From contig SRSI01000050.1 of NCBI GenBank assembly GCA_005656395.1, positions 434,001 through 498,000 on the forward strand: a DNA stretch of 64,000 nt, in the 5' to 3' direction. The position numbers were made by a program, and so were the translations under genes. Positions 46,715-56,038 of this stretch are shown in pieces. Source of the DNA: Strongyloides papillosus (Eukaryota; Nematoda; Chromadorea; Rhabditida; Strongyloididae). Within the stretch, counting starts at the first letter, position 1; every line of letters starts with the position of its first letter. The notes under the pieces are model-generated. The model worked only from the letters and a program-made list of their open reading frames with translations. It did no database searches and was not told where the DNA came from.

Positions 46715-46908
46715 AGTAAAGGGATGACATAGCGGAATGATGGATTGATGTCATCCTATTTAAGGAGGCAAAATGACAATAAAGTCATTATATTTTTTTC
46801 TAAGTTTAATTGTAAATATTATGTAATATTATCTAACTTTAAATTTCTTATAATTATTAATTTGTATTTTGTAGACCAAAATCACCATTTAAAATAAAAT
46901 TTTTAACT
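46715..46908 (+). repeat. 5' LTR
   Basis: Identical over 194 bp to 49892-50085. It contains a perfect 9-bp inverted repeat, GGATGACAT (46722-46730) with ATGTCATCC (46748-46756), and an AATAAA at 46778-46783. No clear tRNA primer-binding site is visible immediately after it. Confidence 0.9.
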
Positions 46909-46953
46909 ACACTTCTACCGGACATAGGGCTATTTTTAACTGGTGAAGCCAAC

Positions 46954-49896
46954 ATGTCAACAGAAGTAAACGATGGTAATGAGGAAACACCCAAGACTGG
47001 GGTAAATGAAGAGGCGTTACAGCAAGATGTTTTAGATGAAAGAATGGATAAAGTTCTTAACAAAAAGGTTAGACAGTTAATTACTATATGTCAAAAACAC
47101 GGAATTAGTTATAAAGGAAAGAAATTGGAAATCGCGAGAAGGTTAGTTGAGAGAGAGGACTTCGATCTGATCTTTGGAGAAAATGATGAGGATAATAGTG
47201 AGGATGATGAACCGAAGGAAGAAGACAAAACTTTCACATTGACACCTAAGCCCAACCAAGAGGATAAAACTTTCACGTCAACACCTAAGCCAAAACAAGA
47301 TGTCACCTTCACGCAAGAACAATTGAATGCTATAATGGTAGCTTTTGCAAAGGCTAATGTTACCGAGAATTCTACACCACATCCTTCGAAGAAACAAAAC
47401 AGGTTAACCTTCACTTCACAAGTACCAATGTATCAGCATAGTGAATTCGGAATAAGTGACTATTTAAAGCGGTTATCGTTAGCCTTGGAGGCCGATGATG
47501 TTGAAGAAGACAAAAAGTCACATCTGTTGCTATTGAAGATGCCTGAAGACATCCAACGAAAACTTAATAATGAGTTTCTGGGAAAACCACAGCTTCAGTC
47601 ATTCCAGACATTGGTTGCAACACTGGAGAGAAGTCATGGTAGAGATAATAAAGTTGGTGCTATTAGAATAAAATTACTGTCCTTTGCTTTAGACTTTAGT
47701 AAAGATAAGTTTGAAGAAAGTGTTAAACAACTCTTGACTATGGTTGAAATTGCAAATCCAGGCATTCCTCCTAGAGTGGTTAAAAGGTTACAAAAGGCTG
47801 AGTTAGAAATGAGAACTAGAGGTAAAATGGCTTTATGGAAGTTGATAAATGAATCAAGTGATGATGAACATATTGAGGTCTTGGTACAACGAATGGTAAA
47901 TGCCAATGAATTACATCATCAAAAGTTTTCATCCGGGAAATCCAAACAGTCGAAGGCTCCACCAACTACTGGTCAGTTGAAAGCTAAGGGTGGTTGTGTA
48001 CTTCATCCAAAAGGAAACCACACCAATGAACAGTGTAAATTTCAAGAAAAACTGAAAGGAGCTAGTAAAGATAATCAAGTAAACAAGATAAAAGCGTCTG
48101 TGTTACCTGAAGTTAGTCAGAAGTCTTTAGATATTAGAATTCCTGTACAAATTGATGCAGGTGAAGGCATGAAGAGTGTGTTTACTGTTGGGTATGTAGA
48201 TTCTGGAGCACAAGTATCTATTATGGAAAATAGGCTTGCACGTCAACTGGAGATGGAGCTTGCTCCTCCTCGGTATCCTGGTTTGAAAACACTTGGGGGA
48301 AATCAACTAACTCCTGTTGCTTCAGTAAAAGTTGATATGAAAATTGGTCAAAGGATGATCTCTCTTGTGTTTGAAGTAGTTGATGCTCAGTTAGATGTTT
48401 TCAGTAAAGTGTTGATAGGAAGTGATGTGTTGAGTCTTCTTTCTGCAAACATTCAATATGGTAATCTTCCTGCTCTCGTTGTTGATGGAGTTACAATTCC
48501 AAGCTTAACATTTGATGATCTGAACAATAGAAATAAACCAGTATTGAGCAAAGTAGCTGATGCTGCTGTTGAGGTTGAGAATTTCATTAAGTCTAAATTT
48601 CCTAATGTTATCTCTCAACATCAATTTGATTTGGGAAAGTCTATTATTCCTGCACAGAAAATTGAGTTGATGAGTGGTGATATTGCACCATTCCGAAGAT
48701 ATTTTCCGCCTCAGCACTATAGAAAGGATGCACTATCAAGGGTTCCTGAAGTAAAGTTTGTTTCATCTCAGACATTAGCTGACATTCAACAGGAATCTCC
48801 AAGTGATGTAAGGAAGAAGTATTTGAAGAGGGGAGGAATATACGGGAAAATTGATGGTGAAAAATTTAAGCCGTTCATTCCAGATCCAAAAGTTTATCTA
48901 GTAGTGGAAGAGTTACACAAAGCAACACACATGCCTAAAGAAAGAACTTTACAATTTATAAAAAGATTTTACGAAGCTAATGAAGATTTGATAAAGAAGT
49001 CAGTAGATGAAGTTTATTCTAGTTGCTTAACTTGTATGAAGTCAATTCCAACGGGTTGTATTACGAAAAAGTCAACGATGAAAGCTGTTTCTCCATTTCC
49101 AAGATCAACATACACGTTGGATATCATGGGGCCGTTACCACAGTCTATGGATGACCAAGGATATAGATTTCTATTAATGGCAGTTGATACAGCATCAAGA
49201 TTCTACATGTTACAGCCGTTACGCGATATCAAATCTCAAGATGTATTAGAAGGGACTTTAAAATGTATTTATCAATATGGGAAGCCATGGACCATCAAAC
49301 TAGATAATGCAAAATACTTCCAAGCAGAACTGTTCAAAAATATGTTAAATGACCTCGGAATCACGTTACGTTACGGAACACCGTATTATCACGAATCTCA
49401 AACTTTGGTGGAGAATGCTTTTAAACAAGTTGAAGAGCACATACGCAAGTTAGGTCAAAGAGGGAAAAACTGGTCAAGAACAATTTACAAAATTCAATAT
49501 TTGCATAATACATTTCCCTTGAAGTATCTAGGTTGGTTGACACCTGAGGAGGTCTTTATGAACAGTTATAACGTGGTGGAGAGTTCTACTAAGCTGGAAG
49601 ATGAAGGAGAAGATATGGAGCTGTTGGAGCTTTTACATGAAGTTACAGCTGCACGGTATTCTCAGGACATTAATGAGTTAACTGAGATGTTTTTGGGAAA
49701 AAGAATTTTGGTAAAGAAGTATATGAAGGATTCTAAATTGGACTTTGTTTTTGATGGGCCGTATGAAGTTAAGAAAGTCACCTTCAACACGTTATGGTAT
49801 CTGAAACCCGGAAAGCGTCGCCTGTCAAGAGTACATATTAAGCAGGCAAAAGTTGTTAAAGATGGAGTTGAGGTTTCAGAAAGAGAGAGGGAGTAA
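46954..49896 (+). CDS. Gag-protease-integrase polyprotein (RT/RNase H deleted in frame)
   Basis: 980-aa uninterrupted ORF starting 45 nt after the 5' LTR. Gag, ~1-390: an early SAP-like helix pair (~37-65), an acidic linker with short TPKPxQ repeats, and a zinc knuckle C-x2-H-x4-H-x4-C (348-361). Aspartic protease, ~400-500, has YVDSGAQ at 416 and LIGSDVL. A short pre-RT segment (FPNVISQHQFDLGKS) reaches about residue 586 and jumps straight to HYRKDALSRVP, the normal end of RNase H, so RT and RNase H are absent. Integrase, ~640-900, is complete: H655-x3-H659-x31-C691-x2-C694, then D723, D784 and E820 (DD35E). The stop codon TAA lies in the first bases of the 3' LTR. Confidence 0.92.
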   Translation: MSTEVNDGNEETPKTGVNEEALQQDVLDERMDKVLNKKVRQLITICQKHGISYKGKKLEIARRLVEREDFDLIFGENDEDNSEDDEPKEEDKTFTLTPKPNQEDKTFTSTPKPKQDVTFTQEQLNAIMVAFAKANVTENSTPHPSKKQNRLTFTSQVPMYQHSEFGISDYLKRLSLALEADDVEEDKKSHLLLLKMPEDIQRKLNNEFLGKPQLQSFQTLVATLERSHGRDNKVGAIRIKLLSFALDFSKDKFEESVKQLLTMVEIANPGIPPRVVKRLQKAELEMRTRGKMALWKLINESSDDEHIEVLVQRMVNANELHHQKFSSGKSKQSKAPPTTGQLKAKGGCVLHPKGNHTNEQCKFQEKLKGASKDNQVNKIKASVLPEVSQKSLDIRIPVQIDAGEGMKSVFTVGYVDSGAQVSIMENRLARQLEMELAPPRYPGLKTLGGNQLTPVASVKVDMKIGQRMISLVFEVVDAQLDVFSKVLIGSDVLSLLSANIQYGNLPALVVDGVTIPSLTFDDLNNRNKPVLSKVADAAVEVENFIKSKFPNVISQHQFDLGKSIIPAQKIELMSGDIAPFRRYFPPQHYRKDALSRVPEVKFVSSQTLADIQQESPSDVRKKYLKRGGIYGKIDGEKFKPFIPDPKVYLVVEELHKATHMPKERTLQFIKRFYEANEDLIKKSVDEVYSSCLTCMKSIPTGCITKKSTMKAVSPFPRSTYTLDIMGPLPQSMDDQGYRFLLMAVDTASRFYMLQPLRDIKSQDVLEGTLKCIYQYGKPWTIKLDNAKYFQAELFKNMLNDLGITLRYGTPYYHESQTLVENAFKQVEEHIRKLGQRGKNWSRTIYKIQYLHNTFPLKYLGWLTPEEVFMNSYNVVESSTKLEDEGEDMELLELLHEVTAARYSQDINELTEMFLGKRILVKKYMKDSKLDFVFDGPYEVKKVTFNTLWYLKPGKRRLSRVHIKQAKVVKDGVEVSERERE
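49878..49891 (+). promoter_or_regulatory. Polypurine tract of the retrotransposon
   Basis: Fourteen consecutive purines (AGAAAGAGAGAGGG) end exactly at the first base of the 3' LTR, the expected position for the plus-strand primer. They double as the last codons of the ORF (ERERE). Confidence 0.9.
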
Positions 49897-50085
49897 AGGG
49901 ATGACATAGCGGAATGATGGATTGATGTCATCCTATTTAAGGAGGCAAAATGACAATAAAGTCATTATATTTTTTTCTAAGTTTAATTGTAAATATTATG
50001 TAATATTATCTAACTTTAAATTTCTTATAATTATTAATTTGTATTTTGTAGACCAAAATCACCATTTAAAATAAAATTTTTAACT
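49892..50085 (+). repeat. 3' LTR
   Basis: 194 bp, identical to the 5' LTR, followed by the ATCC target duplication at 50086-50089. Confidence 0.9.
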
Positions 50086-51311
50086 ATCCTTATAATAGAT
50101 AACATTTCTGTGTAACAAAAATATTGATACTCAGTATTTGTCTTATTAATATAAAAAATTTTTAAAGGTCACAAAAACGTTAAAAATTATTTTCAAAGAA
50201 ATTCAACGATTTTACAATTATTTTTTAATTTGAAATTTAAACGACAAGTTATTCTTACATAAAAAAATATAAAAAAAGTATACATTATTATTAGGCTTGA
50301 AATGACATTAATGTTGTAAAAAACAATATTATAATAAAAAACATGAAGTACCGAAATATACTACATTATACAATGAATTACTTACACTCAAAAATGAAAT
50401 ATTTATTTATCACTTTTAATAAATCAAATTTTCGAATTCCAGAAGATTAAATAGTCGTTATTATTTTAATGAACTTTTGATACCAATAAAAAATATGTTC
50501 CAACTACTGATGTTCAATGAGTAATAATTCTTATCGTTAAACTCTATGATAAATGGAATGTGAGTCATATTTATTTACATAAATAGAAACAAAAAATGTT
50601 ACAATTGGTAGATTATTATGAAATAATGCACACAAAGGTTAGAAAGTGTTTTTTCAAGAATAAATATTTAATTTAAATTGTATGGACAGTTAAATAATAT
50701 TTATACAGTTTGATGATATCAAAAAAATAATGCTTTAAATAAAAAACAAAATTTTTAAACTGTAAATTTAACTTTTTTTCGGTTATGATGTAAAGAATAT
50801 TTAATAAAATATTGTTTTATTTATAAGCAAATGTTAATATTTAATACATGCGTGCTTATAGTTACGAGATATAGATCATTTTGATGACTAAAATTGAAGT
50901 TTAGTATTAAATCATTTCATTTACCATCATATTATATTTTAAAGCTTTCATTATAATTAAAAAAATTTGTTATTAAATGATTCTCAATCCGTTGTTTTGT
51001 ATGAGTTCAAGCATGAGAAGGTTGCATTTGAAAATTTATTAAGAATAACTGATTCAAATGATCTAAAATCTACCTATCGAGATTGTTGATTTATAAGAGT
51101 CACACTATCTTTTTAATGAAATCAACAAGTTTATTTCATGACAATACTATTATAATGGTCCTAATGGCATTGTTTTATACTAACAATTGTCAAATTTTTT
51201 ATAATATCATAAAATTTTTATTTACTCTTTTGATTAAAAAACAAATCATATATAGAAAGATAGAATATTTTAAGAAATACCATAAAAAAATAAAATATTA
51301 ATTAATTAAAG

Positions 51312-53294
51312 CTAATCTAACCATCTTTTGTAATCTTCTATTAGACTCATATTATGAGTTAAACTCAATCTTTTATAAATACTTGATGGACTGTTATAGT
51401 AAAACCATAAGTCTGGCTTTTCATATTCTTCGAAATTTGTCTTATTATATAAGTATTCTCCATAACACATCATGGCACCGTAATCAAAATCTTCTCTAAA
51501 TCCATATAAAAAATAATGCCTAACATCTAAAAGATCTTTAATGGCTTCAACGCCCCATGAACAGATAGAATGATGAAAGGAACCTGTTGGACATCGTGCT
51601 CCAGCATAAACAACCAATTTTGAGAAATAATACGGTCGAGAAAAGTAATTCATAACATGCTTCCTTGGGACATGTCCAGGAACATTTAAAATATCACTTG
51701 ATAACAATGTTTGCCATGTAAGTTTATCATTACCATATAAGTGGGTATTGAGTTGTTTTAAAAATGTTGTAATGTTTAATTTATTGATAAGGTAATCAAC
51801 ACTATCTCTTGGTAAACCCGTCGTAACTAAACCCTTTGTAAATTCAATTGTTTGGTTCATTATTGTTGCATTTTCCTTTCTTATATCACCTAAAAATTGC
51901 AAAGCAAAGTAAGAAGATTTCAAATTAAAGTACAATTACCATCTAAAAATATGTTAAGATCTTTGAATTTCCAAGACTTTTTATGATCAACTCTTCTATT
52001 AATCGAATGTTTATTAATTATAATTTTCATATCAATAGCAAAATTCATAGTTTCTAGGATTTCAATCAATTCCCTATTTGTTTTCAAAGGCATTTCATCA
52101 TTCTTTAAAAAAATTAAAAATGGAAATAATTAATAAAATGTTACCTGTAGTAAAAATACATAATCGAACTTTGTCTTTAATAATCTCTTCATACACTGGA
52201 AATGAGAAATACCGGTATTTTCACCATTTGACTTCATATCATATTGTATTTTAGGAACATAAACATTTGGTAAACATTTTTCTAGTTGGATCATTTGATG
52301 ATATAGTTTTGGATTTTTAGAATCAACCATATAACAGTAATGATTATTTGGTGAATAGATTGATAATAATTTCAATTCAATTACCTCATAATTCTATAAA
52401 ATAATTATAGAAATAAATATATTTGTTTACCTTATAAACATTAAGAGCGAATGCCAACGAATATTTTTTTTCTATGGTAGATAAAATTTTATTTTTATTA
52501 AATCCTCTTTTGTATATAGATTCACAATCCATTGGTACATTGCTTTCTCTATAAACTATACGTTTTTTCTTCACTTTATCTATATAAGCTTTTTCACCTT
52601 CTAGTAATTTTTTACAATCTAAGTCATTTTTAAAGGGTTTGATTAATACATTTGAATCTCTCTTTATTATTTCTTTTTCTTGCTTCATGCTCATTTTTAT
52701 CATGGAATCAAAATACAAAAAGCAATGCTTCTCATTTGAAAGTATTGTAATATCATAACACATTCCTAAAAGATATTCTTTTTTCGTCATCATACTTTCT
52801 ACTTCCATTGGCATACTAACAAAATTTACATAGTGCAGTGATTTGTTTACAATAAATTGTTGTAAAGCGCAATAAGTACATAAAACATCTAGTAAGGATA
52901 AATTAATGACATCAAAAAGTATATCTAAAGTAGAATAACTTTTAGAAGCATTCATAAAATATATTACATCACTTGTTATGTTTTCAATATGCATTTTGTA
53001 ATTTGGTTGATTTACAAAATTATTTCCAACGTTTTTGAGGGAAAATATGTTTAAATAAGAATAATTTCTGTCTAGATTTATTGTTCTTCGATTCCTAAAA
53101 AGTTTAAATTTTAATATTTGACTTTCTTCCTACCACTGCAAAATCTCTGATTTTACACTTATTGTTGGATATTTTGATCCATATTTTTGATCTGAATACT
53201 CACAAAATAAAGAAATATTTATAAAAATAAATCCTATGAGTAATATTTTTAATATTATTTTATAGCTGTTTACGCTTGAAGAATTTTTTTTCAT
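51312..53294 (-). CDS. Core-2/I-branching GlcNAc-transferase family (GT14), copy C
   Basis: 604 aa, five exons: 53294-53134, 53094-52431, 52393-52145, 52102-51940, 51889-51312; introns 39, 37, 42 and 50 nt. Exon lengths are identical to copy A. Membrane anchor ILKILLIGFIFINISLF. GT14 core intact: LLSIYSPNNHYCYMVDSK, NDEMPLKTNRELIEILE, TTGLPRDSVDYLINKLN, DKLTWQTLLSSDILNVPG (here Lys replaces the Glu that follows Asp in copies A, B and D, so the presumed catalytic acid position is changed). The N-terminal region through exon 2 is a mosaic of stretches nearly identical to copy A and others closer to B and D. The Glu-to-Lys change may reduce activity. Confidence 0.86.
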
Positions 53295-53883
53295 TGTTTT
53301 CTTTAAAAAATTTGTTTATAAAACAGTTTGGATTCTAATAAGAATTACAAAAATATTCAATATCATTAGATAGTAAAAAATTTAACTAATGATGTAAAAA
53401 TATTTACTTTTATTTTTTTTTTTAGAAAACTTCCTATAAATATTATTATGGCAACGAATGGTTTTGTTATATTTAAATATTAATAGTTATAGTACTAGGA
53501 TTAATTTATAAAAAATGTAATTTTTTAACAAACTACTAGATATAATAGGTGACATGCCAACGAATATATATATTAATTATAAATGTACTTTTCAGAGAGT
53601 ACAATAAATAAAATGGTTTTTATGATTTAGTAAATTAATCTCGTTCATAAGTTTTATTTACGTTAATTGCACTTTTAGAAATATTCTTCTATAACTATCC
53701 ATTGGAGAAACAATCCAATTTTACGATTTTTACCAAAAATTCTAGAAAAATTACTATCTGAGGTTAACAATAATTTTTAATATAAAAATTTTTTAAAAAT
53801 ATTCTTTCATACGTATTTGTGTTTATGTTAGACTTCAAATTAGCTAAATTCCTAGTAAAGTTATGTTTACATAAACATTAAAA

Positions 53884-54300
53884 CGGGAGAGGAAACATTC
53901 GCTTGTCCATGGGTAAGCGAAATAGCTTTTTTTGTAACATGCAAAATTTGGACAAGCAAAAAGACATTTTTCTTATTTTTTATTAACATAGCTTTATAGT
54001 ATAACTACCTATTTTTTATGATTTTTTCGACGAATGTACACTAGTTTCATACATTTTTTTATAAAACTATAGCATTGCATTCCGGAAGAATGCGTTGCTG
54101 TCATTAATCACCGTATATAGAGGATGGATATAGACAGTCCACGAATGAAACTTTAAAAAATTTGCTTACCCAAATGTTGTGTGAAAAAAAATTTATACCA
54201 TTTCCATTACCCATGAGTTACCCATGGACAAGCAAAATGGCATCTTAAAAAAAAGAAAAAATTATGGGTAATTATGGACAAGCGAATGTCCACTGTCCCC
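53884..54300. mobile_element. MITE-like element with ~27-bp terminal inverted repeats
   Basis: Terminal inverted repeats at 53884-53910 and 54274-54300 share a perfect inner 16 bp (ACATTCGCTTGTCCAT and its complement) and are mostly matched further out. A second nested pair, CCATGGGTAA near 53908 and TTACCCATGG near 54218, extends the palindromic structure. There is no ORF and the size is ~417 bp. It begins where homology to the other GT14 spacers stops (after CATTAA). No unambiguous target duplication. Confidence 0.75.
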
Positions 54301-54625
54301 TTTTTGCGTTATAAATTTTTTCCCCGTCGTAAAAGCTCTTTTGAAAAAAATATGTTTTAGATAATAGATAATAAGTTTAGGAATCAAATGACACGTATCT
54401 CATATTTTCTGAGATCCTCTAATGACCTCTGTAAAGTCCCAAAAAGTGCTATTTTTGGGTGTTTTTTGAGGTGAAAAACACCTTCAAAATTGAAATTTTT
54501 AAAAAAGCATACTATCCAATTTTTAATAAAAATAACAATACAAAATGTTTAAATATCACTTTTACGGTGTGTTTTATATACATGCAGTCTAGGACATATT
54601 AAACACAGCTGTCGGATAACGGTAG
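54301..54625. other. Unmatched sequence after the MITE
   Basis: About 325 bp without counterpart in the other GT14 spacers; homology resumes at GGTAGATTATTA near 54626. It contains a hairpin (GGTGTTTTT and AAAAACACC, about 54457-54482) and no ORF. It replaces roughly 680 bp present in the D-E interval, so an insertion-deletion took place here. Confidence 0.6.
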
Positions 54626-54816
54626 ATTATTAGAAAATAATGTACATAAAGTTTTAAAAGTATATTATAAAAAATAAATACATAATTGAACTGTATAAAC
54701 AGTTAAATAACTATTTCTACAGTTAGATGGTATCAGAGAAAATAATGTTTAAAAAAATGTAATTTTATAAACCTGTAAATTTAACATTTGTTCGGTTACG
54801 ATGAAAAGAATGTTTA

Positions 54817-55118
54817 GTAGAGAAATATCTTGATCGGTACTCACACCTGTAGCTTTGTAAACAAAAAGATTTAATAAATAACTTTATTTAGTAACTTAAA
54901 CTATAATAAATGATAAAGATTACAATAAGAGATAAAAACGATGTTAAATACTTACAACAACATCAAATTGGGCTTTTTCACAGCCAGGTTAGTAAATCAA
55001 AAACAGAAATGGCTTGTCATTACAATTTTACCTATTTATACTAAATTTCGTCATCAGAACATGAGGTCAAGCAAAAAAATATCTTACTAAGAAAACAATC
55101 AAATACCATCTTATTCAC
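54817..55118. mobile_element. 302-bp insertion flanked by a 6-bp direct repeat
   Basis: Relative to the aligned spacers near 43125, 50800 and 59585, 302 bp are inserted within AATATTTAATAAAAT. The duplication TGTTTA is present at 54811-54816 and 55119-55124. Ends are GTAGAGAAAT... and ...TTATTCAC; there are no long terminal inverted repeats and no ORF. Class unknown. Confidence 0.65.
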
Positions 55119-55396
55119 TGTTTAATAAAATATGGTGTTTTTTATAAGCAAGTGTTAATAGTTAATACGTGCGTGCTTATAGCTGATATGGACCATTTTG
55201 AAAATCAAATTGAAATTTATTACATAAACATTTTATTTATCATCATATCATATTTAAAAGTTATCATTATAATTAAAAAAATTTGTTATTGAATGATTCT
55301 TAATTCGTTGTTTTGTATGAGTTCAAGCATGAAAAGGTTGCATTTGAAAATTTAGGAAGAATAACTGATTCAAATAATCTAAAATCTACCGCACGT

Positions 55397-55655
55397 TGCA
55401 CCAAGAAATAGAAGAAGGTGGTACTAGAGAAAAGAAAGACTTACCTGTTTATATTTACTCAATTACTCCCAAGAGAAAGAGGTGGTAAGATCCGATAACG
55501 ATGCAGTATAAAAACAGCAGTCTATTAATCGTTTTTAGAATCTTTTAAATCTCAGAAAATATATAAATAATATTCCCTTAATTATATCTATTGTAATTGC
55601 TCACTATCTGGTAAAATCTTATTTTTATATCGTTAATATTAACTCGGCCGCTACA
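55397..55655 (+). mobile_element. Solo LTR with 4-bp target duplication
   Basis: 259-bp insertion with TGCACC...GCTACA ends (TG/CA), flanked by ACGT at 55393-55396 and 55656-55659. The empty site is present in the other GT14 units (CTACCGTATC or CTACCTATCG). A TATA-like CAGTATAAAAACAGCAG at about 55506-55522 suggests the plus strand is the LTR sense strand. It is less AT-rich than its surroundings (contains CTCGGCCGC). No matching internal region in the window. Confidence 0.8.
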
Positions 55656-55723
55656 ACGTATATCGAGATTGCTGATTTATAAAAGTTACTGTATCATTGC
55701 GATAAAAATTAATCGCAAATTAA

Positions 55724-56010
55724 AAAAATTCAAATTTTATTAGGTGGGACAAAGTTATTACATTTAATACAAATCTGTGTCCCATTTTTTTGTATACATA
55801 GAAATTTTTTTTCAGAAAATAATTTATTCATAAACGTATCAAATTCTATTTTGAAAGATTTCAAATTTAATACTTGCAATAAATTAATTTTTTGTCTAAA
55901 TAATTGTTAAATATATTACTCAACCCTTACCAAAAGAGTGGAAAAAATTTTGACAACCCTTCATATTTTCCATAAAACAAGTAACAAGATATTCTTATAT
56001 AGAAAATAAT
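55724..56010 (+). repeat. Dispersed repeat, copy 2
   Basis: Matches 60357-60570 closely (ATTCAAATTTTATTAG, AATCTGTGTCCCA, AACGTATCAAATTCTATTTT, AATTTTTTGTCTAAATAATT) and 32684-32830 more distantly. It replaces the normal 3' flank of a GT14 unit directly downstream of copy D. Confidence 0.75.
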
Positions 56011-56038
56011 AAATAAATAAAATATTAATTAATTAAAG

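Larger units (their letters stand above)
46715..50085 (+). mobile_element. Ty3/Gypsy-type LTR retrotransposon lacking reverse transcriptase
   Basis: 3371-bp element with two identical 194-bp LTRs (46715-46908 and 49892-50085), LTR termini AGT...ACT, a polypurine tract directly before the 3' LTR, and a 4-bp duplication ATCC on both sides (46711-46714 and 50086-50089). LTR identity and an intact ORF mean a recent insertion. The internal region is only ~3 kb because RT and RNase H are missing. The integrase-last order places it in Ty3/Gypsy. It must depend on a full-length relative for reverse transcription. Confidence 0.9.
46488..50117 (+). mobile_element. Older insertion (~255 bp net) split by the retrotransposon
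   Basis: Comparison with the other GT14 intergenic copies shows that extra sequence starts at TGTAATCCTGGG (46488) and ends at GTGTAACA (50117). Removing the retrotransposon and one ATCC duplicate leaves about 255 bp with TG...CA ends, like a solo LTR. The flanking 4 bp (ATAA and AAAA) do not match, so a target-site duplication is not demonstrated. It is not similar to the solo LTR at 55397. Confidence 0.55.

Noticed and set aside
46488..46908. Reading 46488-46908 as one 421-bp 5' LTR
   Set aside because: Only 46715-46908 recurs at the 3' end; the polypurine tract and ATCC duplication fix the LTR as 194 bp.
51083..51301. 72-codon ORF also present at 59871-60074
   Set aside because: Shared because the flanks are duplicated; not maintained as an open frame in the other GT14 units.
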